A stretch of DNA of 64,000 bases from Alphaproteobacteria bacterium (GTDB lineage Bacteria > Pseudomonadota > Alphaproteobacteria > Caulobacterales > Caulobacteraceae): positions 310,001-374,000 of the forward strand of contig JAHJME010000012.1 in the NCBI GenBank assembly GCA_018821435.1. Reading direction: 5' to 3'. How positions within the stretch are numbered: the stretch's first letter is position 1; each line of letters starts with the position of its first letter. Positions 21,300-29,294 of this stretch are shown piece by piece. A program made the translations under genes and the position numbers. Below the pieces are notes generated by a model, which was not told where the DNA came from, made no database searches, and was given only the letters and a program-made list of their open reading frames with translations.

Positions 21300-21620
21300 G
21301 GGCCGGGCTCCGGGCCAGTCTCGGGGATTGAGACCCGGTCGCTGCCTTCGGACACCTGGGGAAGGCGTGGGGAAACGCGCTCGGCGGCGCCCGGATCTCG
21401 CGGCCCTCATCCGCCCGCGCGCGCCGCCGCCCAAGCATAAGAAGCTTATAAGTTTTCTGGCCCTGCGCGGCATAAGCGCGTCATAATTGACGGGGCCGGC
21501 CCAGCCGTCACTGTGGCGATGTCCCCGCCCCGCTGGCGATGGACCTGTCGGCGGCCGCGGCCTGGCGCCCCATTGGCCGGGCCGCGCCGCCGCCGATCTG
21601 CCCCACGCCGTGGACGCCCT
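21300..21620. other. Divergent intergenic region
   Basis: About 320 bases between the oxygenase fusion and the sensor kinase, with no convincing gene. The only notable feature is a short AT-richer island around 21435-21490, including the palindrome CTTATAAG, which probably holds one or both promoters. ATG codons at 21513 and 21519 are in frame with the kinase and would add an Arg/Pro-rich extension; I regard them as less likely starts. Confidence 0.5.
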
Positions 21621-23084
21621 TTGAGACCCCTGAAAGCCACCTTCGTCAGATACGCCGCCGCGGCGGGCCTCGTGGCCCTGTCGACGGTCGCCGCAGAACT
21701 GCTGTTCCGGCTGACCGAGAGCCCGCGCCTGTCGATGGCCTTCCTGGGCGGTGTCCTGGTGGCGGCCTATCTGCTGGGCTCGGGCCCGGCCTACTTCGCC
21801 GCCGGCCTGGCGTTCCTCGTCTACAATTTCTACCTGGTCGAGCCGCGCTTCACCTTCTCGTTCGAGTCGGAGGACGCCCTGACCCTGGCGGTCTTCCTGG
21901 CCGTGGCCATGCTCACCGGCAACCTCACCGGCCGGGTCCGCGACCAGGCCGCCCGCGCGGAGGCCCGCGCCCGCACCACGGACGCCCTGTTCCGCGCCAC
22001 CCGCGAGTTCTCGGCCCTGTCCGAGGAGAGCGTCATCCGCGAGATGCTGGCCCGCCACCTGGCCGCCGCCGCGCGAGGCGTCGCCTTCGTCCGCGACGGC
22101 CTGGCCCTCGTCGGCGGGTCCCCCGACGTCGCGGCCGACGCCGGCCTGCTGCGGGCCGCCGCGGCCCTGGACGCCGAGCCCGGCGACGCCAGCTGGACCA
22201 CCCCCTCCGGCGCCTGGTCGCTCCGCACCCTGCGCACCGCCGGCCAGTCGCTGGGCGTGGTCGGCTGGCGCGGCGGACCCGAGCACCCGCTCAGCCGCGA
22301 CGAACAGACCCTGCTGGAGATCCTGGCCGACGCCGGGGCCGCCGCCCTGGCCCGCGCCCGCCTTACCGCCGCCAAGGCCGAGGCCGAGGCCCGCGCCCGC
22401 ACGGAAGACCTGCGCAACGCCCTGCTCTCCTCCGTCTCCCACGACCTGCGCACGCCGCTGGCCGCGATCCTGGCCTCGGCCTCCAGCCTCGAGCAGTTCG
22501 GCGAAGACTTCGCCCCCAGCGTCCGCCGCGACCTGGCCGCCACCATCCAGGAGGAGGCCGAGCGGCTGGACGCCTTCGTCGCCAACCTGCTGAACATGAC
22601 CCGCGTCGAGGCCGGCGCGCTCAGCGTCCACCCGATTCCGTTCAGCGCCGCCGAGGTGGTGGCCCGCACCGTCGAGCGCCGCGCCCGCACCCTGGGTCGC
22701 CAGGCTCGCGTCTCGGCCCCCGCCGACCTGACCGAGGCTCTGGGCGACGCCGGGCTGTTCGAACAGGCCCTGGGCAACGTCGTGGAGAACGCCATGCGCC
22801 ATACCCCGCCCGACACCGCCGTCGAGGTTCAGGCCTGGGCCGCCGACGGCGACGTGATCGTCGAGGTCGCCGACGCCGGCCGGGGCGTGGCCCCCGACGA
22901 CCTGCCGCGCATCTTCGACAAGTTCTTCCGGGGCGCCGACGGCGCGGGCCGTCCCGGCACCGGCCTGGGCCTGTCCATCACCCGGGGCCTGATGGAGGGC
23001 ATGGGCGGCGGCGTCACCGCCCGCAACCGCGCCGCCCCCCACCACGGCCTGGCCGTCACCTTCCGCCTGCCGGCCGCGCCATGA
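21621..23084 (+). CDS. KdpD-like sensor histidine kinase lacking the KdpD/USP input domains
   Basis: About 487 residues. Four closely spaced membrane segments near residues 10-105 match the DUF4118 module of KdpD. A GAF-like region, a coiled segment, a HisKA domain ([11 protein letters not shown], His274) and a HATPase domain ([12 protein letters not shown], then GRGVAPDD and GTGLGLSI) follow. The long N-terminal KdpD Walker-type and USP domains of canonical KdpD are absent. The start is uncertain: TTG at 21621 ([11 protein letters not shown]) places the N-terminus just before helix 1. The next gene, a KdpE-like regulator, overlaps as ATGA. No kdpFABC is in the window, so potassium sensing is not established. 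Confidence 0.85.
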   Translation: MRPLKATFVRYAAAAGLVALSTVAAELLFRLTESPRLSMAFLGGVLVAAYLLGSGPAYFAAGLAFLVYNFYLVEPRFTFSFESEDALTLAVFLAVAMLTGNLTGRVRDQAARAEARARTTDALFRATREFSALSEESVIREMLARHLAAAARGVAFVRDGLALVGGSPDVAADAGLLRAAAALDAEPGDASWTTPSGAWSLRTLRTAGQSLGVVGWRGGPEHPLSRDEQTLLEILADAGAAALARARLTAAKAEAEARARTEDLRNALLSSVSHDLRTPLAAILASASSLEQFGEDFAPSVRRDLAATIQEEAERLDAFVANLLNMTRVEAGALSVHPIPFSAAEVVARTVERRARTLGRQARVSAPADLTEALGDAGLFEQALGNVVENAMRHTPPDTAVEVQAWAADGDVIVEVADAGRGVAPDDLPRIFDKFFRGADGAGRPGTGLGLSITRGLMEGMGGGVTARNRAAPHHGLAVTFRLPAAP

Positions 23085-23770
23085 GCGGCGGCCGCCTGCT
23101 CCTGGTCGACGACGAGCCGCAGATCCTGCGCGCGTTGACCCCCGCCCTCACCGCCGGCGGCTTCGAGGTCGACACCGCCGCCACCGGCGAGGCGGCGATC
23201 AGCAAGATGGCCGCCGATCCGTTCGATGTGCTGATCCTGGATCTCGGCCTGCCCGACATGGACGGCAAGGCGGTGATCGCGCGCATCCGCGAGTGGTCCG
23301 ACGCCCCGATCATCGTGCTCAGCGCCCGGGACCTGGAGAGCGAGAAGATCGACGCCCTGGATCTCGGCGCCGACGACTTCGTCAACAAGCCCGTGGGGGT
23401 CGGCGAGCTGCTGGCCCGGATCCGCGCCGGCCTGCGCGGCCGCGAGCGCCGCTTCACCTCCCAGGCGGTGTTCCGCGCGGGCGACCTGGAAGTCGACTTC
23501 GCCGCCCGCCGCGTCCGCATCGAGGGCGAGGACGTCCGCCTGACGCCCCGCGAATACGACCTGCTGCGCACCCTGGCCCGCCACGCCGGCCGCGTGGTCA
23601 CCCACCGCCAAGTGATCAGCGCCGTCTGGGGCCCCGGCGCCCAGGTCGACGCCCAGTTCGTCCGCGTCCTGGTCGGCCAGCTCCGCCAGAAGGTCGAGGT
23701 CGAGCCCTCGTCACCTCGCAACGTGCTCACCGAGCCCGGCGTCGGCTACCGCCTGCGCAGCGACGATTAG
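23081..23770 (+). CDS. KdpE-like response regulator, OmpR family
   Basis: A 229-residue regulator with a receiver domain (acidic pocket VDDEP, phospho-acceptor Asp54 in [10 protein letters not shown], conserved Lys in [13 protein letters not shown]) and a C-terminal winged helix ([22 protein letters not shown], ending [10 protein letters not shown]). Its ATG overlaps the stop of the kinase gene, so the pair is translationally coupled and is almost certainly a cognate two-component system. By sequence it is closest to KdpE, but the target genes are not adjacent. Confidence 0.9.
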   Translation: MSGGRLLLVDDEPQILRALTPALTAGGFEVDTAATGEAAISKMAADPFDVLILDLGLPDMDGKAVIARIREWSDAPIIVLSARDLESEKIDALDLGADDFVNKPVGVGELLARIRAGLRGRERRFTSQAVFRAGDLEVDFAARRVRIEGEDVRLTPREYDLLRTLARHAGRVVTHRQVISAVWGPGAQVDAQFVRVLVGQLRQKVEVEPSSPRNVLTEPGVGYRLRSDD

Positions 23771-23863
23771 GCGCCTTGCGACCCGGCCCGACGCCTGCGC
23801 CAGCCCGTCACACGTGATTCTCCGTAGGTAAACGGACGAGATATCGGCCGCCCCCCTCGCCTT

Positions 23864-23891
23864 GGTTCAACCTGGTTAACGAATGTGAACC
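23864..23891. promoter_or_regulatory. Three-part operator-like palindrome upstream of the CtrA paralogue
   Basis: The outer arms GGTTCA (23864-23869) and TGAACC (23886-23891) flank a central GTTAAC (23875-23880), and all three share the same dyad axis. Read as TTCA, TTAA and TGAA, the cores recur at exact 10-base spacing on one helix face. It lies about 50 bases before the chosen start. CtrA itself binds TTAA-N7-TTAA, so this is related but not identical. Autoregulation or control by CtrA is inference. Confidence 0.5.
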
Positions 23892-23940
23892 GGGACGGGA
23901 CGCCAGACGCCCACCGGACAACCAGATGGGAGATCCGGTC

Positions 23941-24633
23941 ATGCAAGTCCTCGTCGTCGAAAGCCAGGCCGCCGCCGCCAAGAGCCTGGAATTGCTGCTG
24001 ACCGCCGAGGGCCACACCGCCTTCGTCACGGGCGCCGGCGAAGAGGCCTGCGACCTGGCTCGCCTCTACGACTACGACGCGATCTTCCTCAGCCTGACCC
24101 TCGACGACATGACCGGCGTCCAGCTGATCCGGGCGCTGCGGACCCGCAAGATCGCCGCTCCGGTCATCGCGCTGGGCGACGGCCAGGTGGAGACCCGGGT
24201 CGAGGCCCTCGCCGCCGGCGCCGACGACGTCATGACCAAGCCCTTCCACAAGGGCGAACTGCTGGCCCGCCTCGCCGCCGTGGTCCGTCGCTCCTGCGGC
24301 CACGCGGACTCGATCCTGCGCACCGGCAACATCGCGCTCAACCTGGCCACCCGCCAGGCCGAGATCGCCGGCCAGCCGATCCACCTGACCCCCAGCGAAT
24401 ACAAGATGCTGGAGCTGTTCTCGCTCCGGAAGAACACCGCCCTCTCCAAGGAACAGTGCCTCAGCCACCTCTACAACGGCATGTCCGAGCCCGAACCCAA
24501 GATCATCGACGTCTTCGTCTGCAAGCTGCGCAAGAAGATCGCCGCGGTGAACGGTGGCGACGCCCAGATCGAGACCGTCTGGGGCGGCGGCTACATGCTC
24601 CGCGACGCGCCGGCGCAGCGTCTGGCGGCCTAG
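23941..24633 (+). CDS. CtrA paralogue with Ser in place of the phospho-acceptor Asp
   Basis: A 230-residue OmpR-type regulator whose length and motifs follow the cell-cycle master regulator CtrA throughout: YDYD, GADDVMTKPFHKGELLAR, VVRRSCGHA, LTPSEYKMLELFSLRK and, in the recognition region, PKIIDVFVCKLRKK then ETVWGGGYMLRD. At the position of CtrA Asp51 it has Ser51 (AIFLSLTLDDM). The acidic pocket is VVESQ instead of IEDD, and the switch Ser/Thr is also lost, while the Lys is kept. It is therefore probably not activated by phosphorylation. The C-terminus ends LAA, resembling ClpXP-type degrons. The start at 23941 is chosen because GGAG lies eight bases before it and it matches the CtrA N-terminus; an ATG at 23926 adds five residues. 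A terminator follows. Confidence 0.9.
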   Translation: MQVLVVESQAAAAKSLELLLTAEGHTAFVTGAGEEACDLARLYDYDAIFLSLTLDDMTGVQLIRALRTRKIAAPVIALGDGQVETRVEALAAGADDVMTKPFHKGELLARLAAVVRRSCGHADSILRTGNIALNLATRQAEIAGQPIHLTPSEYKMLELFSLRKNTALSKEQCLSHLYNGMSEPEPKIIDVFVCKLRKKIAAVNGGDAQIETVWGGGYMLRDAPAQRLAA

Positions 24634-24660
24634 ACCCCAACACGTCCTCCCCAACTGACC

Positions 24661-24692
24661 CGGCCGCCCTGCGAAGGGCGGCCGTCTTCTTT
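24661..24692 (+). terminator. Rho-independent terminator of the CtrA paralogue gene
   Basis: A perfect ten-base stem (CGGCCGCCCT pairing with AGGGCGGCCG) with a GCGA tetraloop is followed by TCTTCTTT. It begins 28 bases after the stop codon, and its T-tract reaches the stop codon of the convergent acylase gene. Confidence 0.9.
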
Positions 24693-26853
24693 AGTCACCC
24701 GGCCGATACGTCCGCTCGGTGTGGCCGGTCAGTTGCTCCGGATAGAAATAGACCTCGCGCAGCTTGCCGTCGGCATAGCGCTGGACCTGGTCCAGGAAAT
24801 GCGGGTTCGCCGGATGGCCGCTCTCGCCCCCCGCCGTCACCGCCACCGCGCGCACCTTCGGCCCGAACTCCACCGCCGCGACGAAGCTGTTGCCGCTGGT
24901 CCCGTAGTACCGCTTCGTCCCCGGATACCGCTGCGCCCCGAACGAGGCCAGCGACCCCCAGCGCGACGAGGTGAAGCCCACCGGCGTGCTGGGCCCGTCG
25001 TCGCGGAAGGCCTGGACGATGTCGCCGTTCAGCCGCTGGAACCGGTTGATCTCGCCCCAGGGCGTCTTCCAGGTCCCGAAGTCCGCCGTCAGCCGGTCCG
25101 ACGCCTCGCCCAGCGCCGCCAGTCGCTCGGCGTCGGTGCTGCGGGTCGCCATGTAGTCCCAGACGCTCATCCCGGCCGCCTTGGCCGTCGGCGCGGCGTT
25201 GGCCCACAGCGCCTCGCCCCAGAACACCGCCAGCGAGGTCTCGGTCGAGCCCGTCGACCATTTGAAGTCCCAGGCCTTCAGCGCCGCGATCTGGCCGGCC
25301 AGCTTCACCTTCGACGGATCGCCGGCCGGCGCGGCGTCATAGGCCTTGGTCAGCGTCGGGATCAGCTGCGCGAACGCCGTCAGGTACGGATCGTACGCCG
25401 CCGTCACCAGGCTTTGCAGGGTGAAGTCCTTACGCCCCTGCAGCACCCGCACCGCATGCGGCCCGCGCGGGTTGGCCCCGGCGCTATCCATGTACTTCGG
25501 GAAATCGGCCTGCTTCGGACTCTCCGGCCCCGCCGCCGCATAGGGCCAGTCGTTGGTGTTGTAGACCCAGCCCACCCCCGGGCTGATCACCCGCGGCGTC
25601 TCGGCGAACGCGTGCAGGCCCTGCCAGTCGGCGGCCGGGTTCGAGCCATCCACGGGCTGGGTGTAGTCGAACCGGTCGTCTCGCTTCGGGATGAACTGCG
25701 GGTGCAGATACGCCGTCTCGCCCTTGTCGTCGGCGAACAGGGTGTTGTTCGACGAGTTGGCCTTGAAGGTGTCGGCCACCTTCAGGAACGTCGCCAGATC
25801 CGTCTGCTTGGTCCGCAGGAACGACTGCTGCAGCGCCTCGACGGGCTTGTTCATCATCGAGAACGCGATCCACTTGTCGCCCGCCGCCCGCACGATCGGG
25901 CCGTGGTGGGTGCGATAGACCGTGAAGCTGCGGCGCTGCATCGTCCCGTCCGCACCCTTGAACGGCACGACGATGGTCTCGGTCGTCACCGGCCGCGCCT
26001 CTTTCCCGTACCGGTACATCAGCGTGCCCGGCGTGCGGATGATCGTCTCGGCGAACTCGTCAACCACGTCGACGCCGCTGGAGGTGTGCATCCAGCCGGT
26101 GTGGGCGTTGAAGCCCTGGTAGATGAAGAACTGCCCCCAGGTGACCGCCCCATAGGCGTTCAGCCCCTCCTCGCTGGTCATCTGCAGTTCCGAGCGGAAG
26201 AAGAACGAGGTGTGCGGGTTGATCAGCAGCAGCGCATGGCCGTCCTTGGTGATCTTCGGCCCGATGGCGATGCCGTTCGACCCGGTGGGCTCGCGGAACG
26301 CATACGGATCCTCCAGCGTCGCCGAGCGCGTGCCGCCGTAGAACGCCTCCAGCTCCCGCAGCGAGATCCGTTCGATGTCGCCGCCGATGCTGCCCTCGGT
26401 GAACGAAAGCGCCATCCATGGTTCAAATCGCGCGATCACCCGCGGCTTCACCTCCGGGTGCGTCGCCAGGTAGAAGTTCAGCCCGTCGGCCCAGGCGTCC
26501 ATCAGCGCCCTCAGCCACGCCGGGCTCCTGGCGTAGTCGGCCTGCAGCCGCTCGGGGCTCACGTACAGCTTCGCCCGCAGGTCGGCCCAGATCGCGCCCG
26601 CCCCCTCCGCCTCGGCCGTGCGGCCCAGGTTGCTCAGATAGTTGGTCTCGACCCGGTTGAAGTCGTCCTCGGCCTGGGCATAGGCCATGCCGAACACCGC
26701 GTCGGCGTCGGTCTTGCCCTTCACATGGGCGATGCCCCAGTCGTCCCGCACGATGCTGACCTTGGCGGCCTGGGCGCGCCAGTGGCCCATCTCGTCGGCC
26801 CAGGCGGGCGTGGCCAATAGCGAAAGCGCAATCGCAAACGATCCGAACCGCAA
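24691..26853 (-). CDS. Penicillin/acyl-homoserine-lactone acylase-family Ntn hydrolase, secreted
   Basis: About 720 residues with an N-terminal signal peptide (RFGSFAIALSLLATPAWA). The alpha-chain region (VSIVRDDWGIAHVKGKTDADA) is followed by the autocleavage site: TGSNGIAIGP, in which Ser192 (counted from the TTG) becomes the N-terminal nucleophile of the beta chain, with the downstream INPHTSF segment also typical. Substrates in this family include penicillins, cephalosporins and acyl-homoserine lactones; which applies here cannot be told. The start is TTG at 26851-26853, preceded by GGGGAG at eight bases and immediately followed by the signal peptide. It is convergent with the CtrA paralogue gene. 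Confidence 0.88.
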   Translation of the reverse strand: MRFGSFAIALSLLATPAWADEMGHWRAQAAKVSIVRDDWGIAHVKGKTDADAVFGMAYAQAEDDFNRVETNYLSNLGRTAEAEGAGAIWADLRAKLYVSPERLQADYARSPAWLRALMDAWADGLNFYLATHPEVKPRVIARFEPWMALSFTEGSIGGDIERISLRELEAFYGGTRSATLEDPYAFREPTGSNGIAIGPKITKDGHALLLINPHTSFFFRSELQMTSEEGLNAYGAVTWGQFFIYQGFNAHTGWMHTSSGVDVVDEFAETIIRTPGTLMYRYGKEARPVTTETIVVPFKGADGTMQRRSFTVYRTHHGPIVRAAGDKWIAFSMMNKPVEALQQSFLRTKQTDLATFLKVADTFKANSSNNTLFADDKGETAYLHPQFIPKRDDRFDYTQPVDGSNPAADWQGLHAFAETPRVISPGVGWVYNTNDWPYAAAGPESPKQADFPKYMDSAGANPRGPHAVRVLQGRKDFTLQSLVTAAYDPYLTAFAQLIPTLTKAYDAAPAGDPSKVKLAGQIAALKAWDFKWSTGSTETSLAVFWGEALWANAAPTAKAAGMSVWDYMATRSTDAERLAALGEASDRLTADFGTWKTPWGEINRFQRLNGDIVQAFRDDGPSTPVGFTSSRWGSLASFGAQRYPGTKRYYGTSGNSFVAAVEFGPKVRAVAVTAGGESGHPANPHFLDQVQRYADGKLREVYFYPEQLTGHTERTYRPGD

Positions 26854-26999
26854 AACCGGGACTCCCCACGTGAATGGGTCGCACCTCGCCCGCTCGTCCA
26901 CAGCTTGTCCAGCCTGCGACCGCCTGTCCCGGGAAGCGCCGCTTGGAACCGCCGGAGACTCAAGGTCTTTTCACCGCGGGGCCAAGTTGGAGTTACCCG

Positions 27000-27200
27000 A
27001 TGACCGACGCTACTTACGTCGCCTTCGTGCCCAACGGCAAAAGCGCGAAGCTGCGCTCGTTGCTGCAGGGCGAAGACACCGGCGCGCTCACCTGGCGCGA
27101 ACGCAAGGTCATGTTCGGCAGCGAGTTCTATTTCTCGGGCCCGCCCAAACTCGCCCGCGCCACCCACGCCTACATCAGCCAGTGGGTCGTCACGCACTAA
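27000..27200 (+). CDS. Small conserved-type protein of unknown function (66 residues)
   Basis: It starts MTDATYVAFVPNGKSAKL, with GGAG at a suitable distance before the ATG. The protein is soluble, rich in aromatic and basic residues (KVMFGSEFYFSGPPKL) and has no signal peptide or membrane segment. It is transcribed divergently from the acylase gene and is followed by a large palindrome. Good ribosome site and codon use support it as a real gene; I do not recognise the family. Confidence 0.7.
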   Translation: MTDATYVAFVPNGKSAKLRSLLQGEDTGALTWRERKVMFGSEFYFSGPPKLARATHAYISQWVVTH

Positions 27201-27241
27201 TCTTCCCAGCCGTCTTGGCGCGTAAGCGCCCTCAAAATCCG

Positions 27242-27333
27242 TCCACGAACCACACGAAAAGCACGAACGGTCCGTGGCGCGGCGAAGCTCGTTCGAATCT
27301 CGGCGTGTTCGTGTGGTTCGTGTGGTTCGTGGA
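27242..27333. repeat. Long-palindrome repeat, family A, copy 1
   Basis: Perfect 17-base inverted arms at 27242-27258 and 27317-27333 (right arm TTCGTGTGGTTCGTGGA), separated by about 58 bases, followed by a GGCGCC-rich hairpin near 27345-27360. It lies between two convergent genes and could act as a bidirectional terminator. Copies with the same arm core occur at 48593 and 50563. Confidence 0.9.
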
Positions 27334-27370
27334 CAAGAAAAACGGCGCCTGCGGCGCGCGCCGAACGGCC

Positions 27371-28141
27371 CTACTTCACCTCGATCTTCTCGATCCGCCA
27401 CTTGAGCTGCTCGGCCGTCGCGCCGGGCACGTTGTTCACCCGCCGCAGCGTGGCCTTGCCCGAGGCGTGGTACTCGCCGCCCGTCGCGTAGCGCCCGTAC
27501 AGCACGACCGGAACCTCGACGAACAGCGACCCCGCCGCCCCCTCGATCTGCCCCGGCCCGCCGGTCTGGGCATGCAGGCTGGCGAAGGGCTTCAGGTCCT
27601 CCTCGCGCCCGTCGACCCTCAGCTTCGCCGCCTCCGCCGTCCGGCCGCTCTCCACCAGCGCGTAATAGGTCTGCAGCACATTGGATGCGCCCTGGGCGCT
27701 CTCCGGCGTGAACGGCCGCTCGTCCAGCGGCGTGCGGTCGTCCGGCAACCCGCCGGGCGTGCCGGGCGCGGGCGGCTCCACCGGCGCGCGGGCCGGCGGC
27801 ACGCAGGTCACGCCCGGATCGGCGGCGATGTCCTCGCCGGGCTTCAGCGGCGCCAGCATCCCCTCGTCGCCCTTGGTCCACCACTGCAGCGCGTCGCCGG
27901 TGTAGCGCGCACCGCTGCCCGACTGGGCGACCTTCAGCAGGTGGGTGCTGCCGCCAAGCTTCAGCTGCGCCGTCTGGCTGTCGGTATAGAGCGCGCTCAC
28001 CGTCCGCCCGTCCGAACAGACGTAGTGGACCCAGGGGATCGACACCGTCTTCGGCTCCGACGTGGGCGAGATCGGCGCGTCGGGCTTCGAACAGGCCGCC
28101 AGGGCCAGGAGCGGGATCAGGAACAGGCTGGTCTTCATCAT
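27371..28141 (-). CDS. Lipoprotein with MliC-type C-type-lysozyme-inhibitor domain
   Basis: A 256-residue protein with a lipobox LALAAC (Cys17). Residues about 35-100 show the MliC pattern: HYVCSDGRTVSALY, then SGSGARY and LQWWTKGDEGML. MliC proteins inhibit C-type lysozyme at the cell envelope. A Pro-rich linker (ARAPVEPPAPGTPGG) and a second domain of about 110 residues that I do not recognise follow (ASNVLQTYYALVESGR onward). Two ATGs begin the gene; the outer one is used. The extra C-terminal domain makes it more than twice the length of the minimal MliC. Confidence 0.82.
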   Translation of the reverse strand: MMKTSLFLIPLLALAACSKPDAPISPTSEPKTVSIPWVHYVCSDGRTVSALYTDSQTAQLKLGGSTHLLKVAQSGSGARYTGDALQWWTKGDEGMLAPLKPGEDIAADPGVTCVPPARAPVEPPAPGTPGGLPDDRTPLDERPFTPESAQGASNVLQTYYALVESGRTAEAAKLRVDGREEDLKPFASLHAQTGGPGQIEGAAGSLFVEVPVVLYGRYATGGEYHASGKATLRRVNNVPGATAEQLKWRIEKIEVK

Positions 28142-28163
28142 CCCACCCTAACGCACGAACCGA

Positions 28164-28901
28164 TCAGGCGTCGCCGTCCGCCAGCATCCGCAGCGCATCG
28201 GGCTTTTCCACCCGCATCTCGGTCAGCGAGACCTGGCGGATCAACCCCCCGCGCTTCAGCCGCGTCAGCGTCCGGCTGACCGTCTCCAGCGTCAGCCCCA
28301 GGTAGTCCGCCATCTCGGACCGCGTCATCGGCAGACGCACCAAGCCCGCCGGCCCCGGCCGCAGCGGATCGGCCCCCGGCAGGTCCAGCAGGAACGACGC
28401 CACCCGCTCGATCGCCGTCTTCCGGGCCAGCAGCAGCATCTGCCGCCGCGCCGCCGCCAGTTCGTCGCCCGCCCGCGCCAGCAAGGCCGCCTCCAGCTCG
28501 CGCCGCTCGGCCATCAACGCCCGGTACGCCACCTTGCGGAACCGGCAGACGGTCGTGGCCTCGATCGCCTCGCCCGACAGCGAATGGGCCTCGGCGGGAT
28601 CCAGCCCGATGAAGTCCCCGGCGAACAGGAAGCCCGCGATATGCCGCCGCCCATCGGCCAGCAGCCGATAGGTCCGCACGGATCCCGAGGTGACGTTGAA
28701 GACATGGGTCGCCGGGTCACCCTCGCGGAACAGCGCCTGCCCCGGCGCCAGCGTCACCGTCTCGGCCAGGGCGTCCAGCCGGTGCAGGTCGGCGTCCGGC
28801 ACGCTGGCGCACACGCTGAACGGCCGCGCGGCGCAGTGCGCGCACCCGCCCCCGCCGCGCCGCTGCGCACAGTCCGCCGGCAATCCCTGAAGCTCGATCA
28901 C
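28164..28901 (-). CDS. FNR/FixK-family oxygen-responsive transcription regulator
   Basis: About 245 residues with an N-terminal cysteine cluster CAHCAARPFSVC (Cys20, Cys23, Cys31, plus Cys11) and a later Cys119. This is the C-x2-C-x7-C plus distal Cys arrangement of FnrL-type 4Fe-4S oxygen sensors. A cyclic-nucleotide-fold domain (residues about 35-150) and a Crp-type helix-turn-helix follow, with recognition helix LTLETVSRTL having the E-x2-SR pattern that reads TTGAT-N4-ATCAA. The start is GTG at 28899-28901; it could be slightly longer. It lies about 60 bases from a perfect FNR box, so autoregulation is likely. Confidence 0.9.
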   Translation of the reverse strand: MIELQGLPADCAQRRGGGGCAHCAARPFSVCASVPDADLHRLDALAETVTLAPGQALFREGDPATHVFNVTSGSVRTYRLLADGRRHIAGFLFAGDFIGLDPAEAHSLSGEAIEATTVCRFRKVAYRALMAERRELEAALLARAGDELAAARRQMLLLARKTAIERVASFLLDLPGADPLRPGPAGLVRLPMTRSEMADYLGLTLETVSRTLTRLKRGGLIRQVSLTEMRVEKPDALRMLADGDA

Positions 28902-28961
28902 GGCCCTTAAGTCGCTGACCCGACGCCGCCGCGCAATCCCGCCTTGCGCCGCACGGTGCGT

Positions 28962-28975
28962 TTGATCTGGATCAA
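28962..28975. promoter_or_regulatory. Perfect FNR/FixK box
   Basis: The site TTGATCTGGATCAA matches the FNR consensus TTGAT-N4-ATCAA exactly. It lies between the FNR-type regulator (start 61 bases away on the minus strand) and the 35-residue membrane protein (start 53 bases away on the plus strand), a suitable distance to control either. Confidence 0.9.
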
Positions 28976-29027
28976 GGCCGAGGTCGCCGGTCCGCGGCAT
29001 CACGCTCCCAGAAAAAGGAGCCACCCC

Positions 29028-29135
29028 ATGCCCGCCGAATCCATCCCCGTCATCGTCGCGGTCTTCGCCCTGTTCGGATCTTTCATGGTCGTCCTGGCCA
29101 GCGTCCACATCTGGTCCAACCAGAAGCCCCGGTAG
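29028..29135 (+). CDS. 35-residue single-pass membrane microprotein downstream of the FNR box
   Basis: The sequence runs MPAESIPVIVAVFALF, then a continuing hydrophobic stretch to about residue 27, and a short polar basic tail (WSNQKPR). An excellent ribosome site (AAAAGGAG) lies seven bases before the ATG. Size and topology resemble small accessory subunits of terminal oxidases (CydX or CcoQ type), but no sequence identity to these is evident to me. Low-oxygen induction is inferred from the FNR box. A large palindrome follows 18 bases after the stop. Confidence 0.8.
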   Translation: MPAESIPVIVAVFALFGSFMVVLASVHIWSNQKPR

Positions 29136-29152
29136 GATCCGTTCAACCCCTT

Positions 29153-29279
29153 CCGCTCATCCCGGCGAAGGCCGGGACCCATATCTCGAAGCTGGAAGTC
29201 GGATTGGACGGGCTCAGCGCGCCTGGAGCCCACCCCTGAGCTCTTCCATATCGGTCCCGGCCTTCGCCGGGATGAGCGG
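29153..29279. repeat. REP-like palindrome (TCCCGGCGAAGGCCGGGA family)
   Basis: Inverted arms of 27 bases at 29153-29179 and 29253-29279 are perfectly complementary, and extend inward to 32 bases with one mismatch. The core TCCCGGCGAAGGCCGGGA is itself a hairpin. Elements with this core are abundant in many alphaproteobacterial genomes. It sits between the microprotein and the HWE kinase (convergent) and could terminate both transcripts. Confidence 0.9.
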
Positions 29280-29294
29280 CATCAAGTACGGACC

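Noticed and set aside
21300..23045. A very long minus-strand open frame continuing from the oxygenase gene across the whole sensor kinase gene
   Set aside because: It is antisense to a clear histidine kinase and has Gly/Ala/Gln-rich low-complexity translation typical of shadow frames in GC-rich DNA. Only the oxygenase part has family motifs.
21621..23770. Complete Kdp potassium-transport locus
   Set aside because: kdpF, kdpA, kdpB and kdpC are not found on either side, and the kinase lacks the N-terminal KdpD domain.
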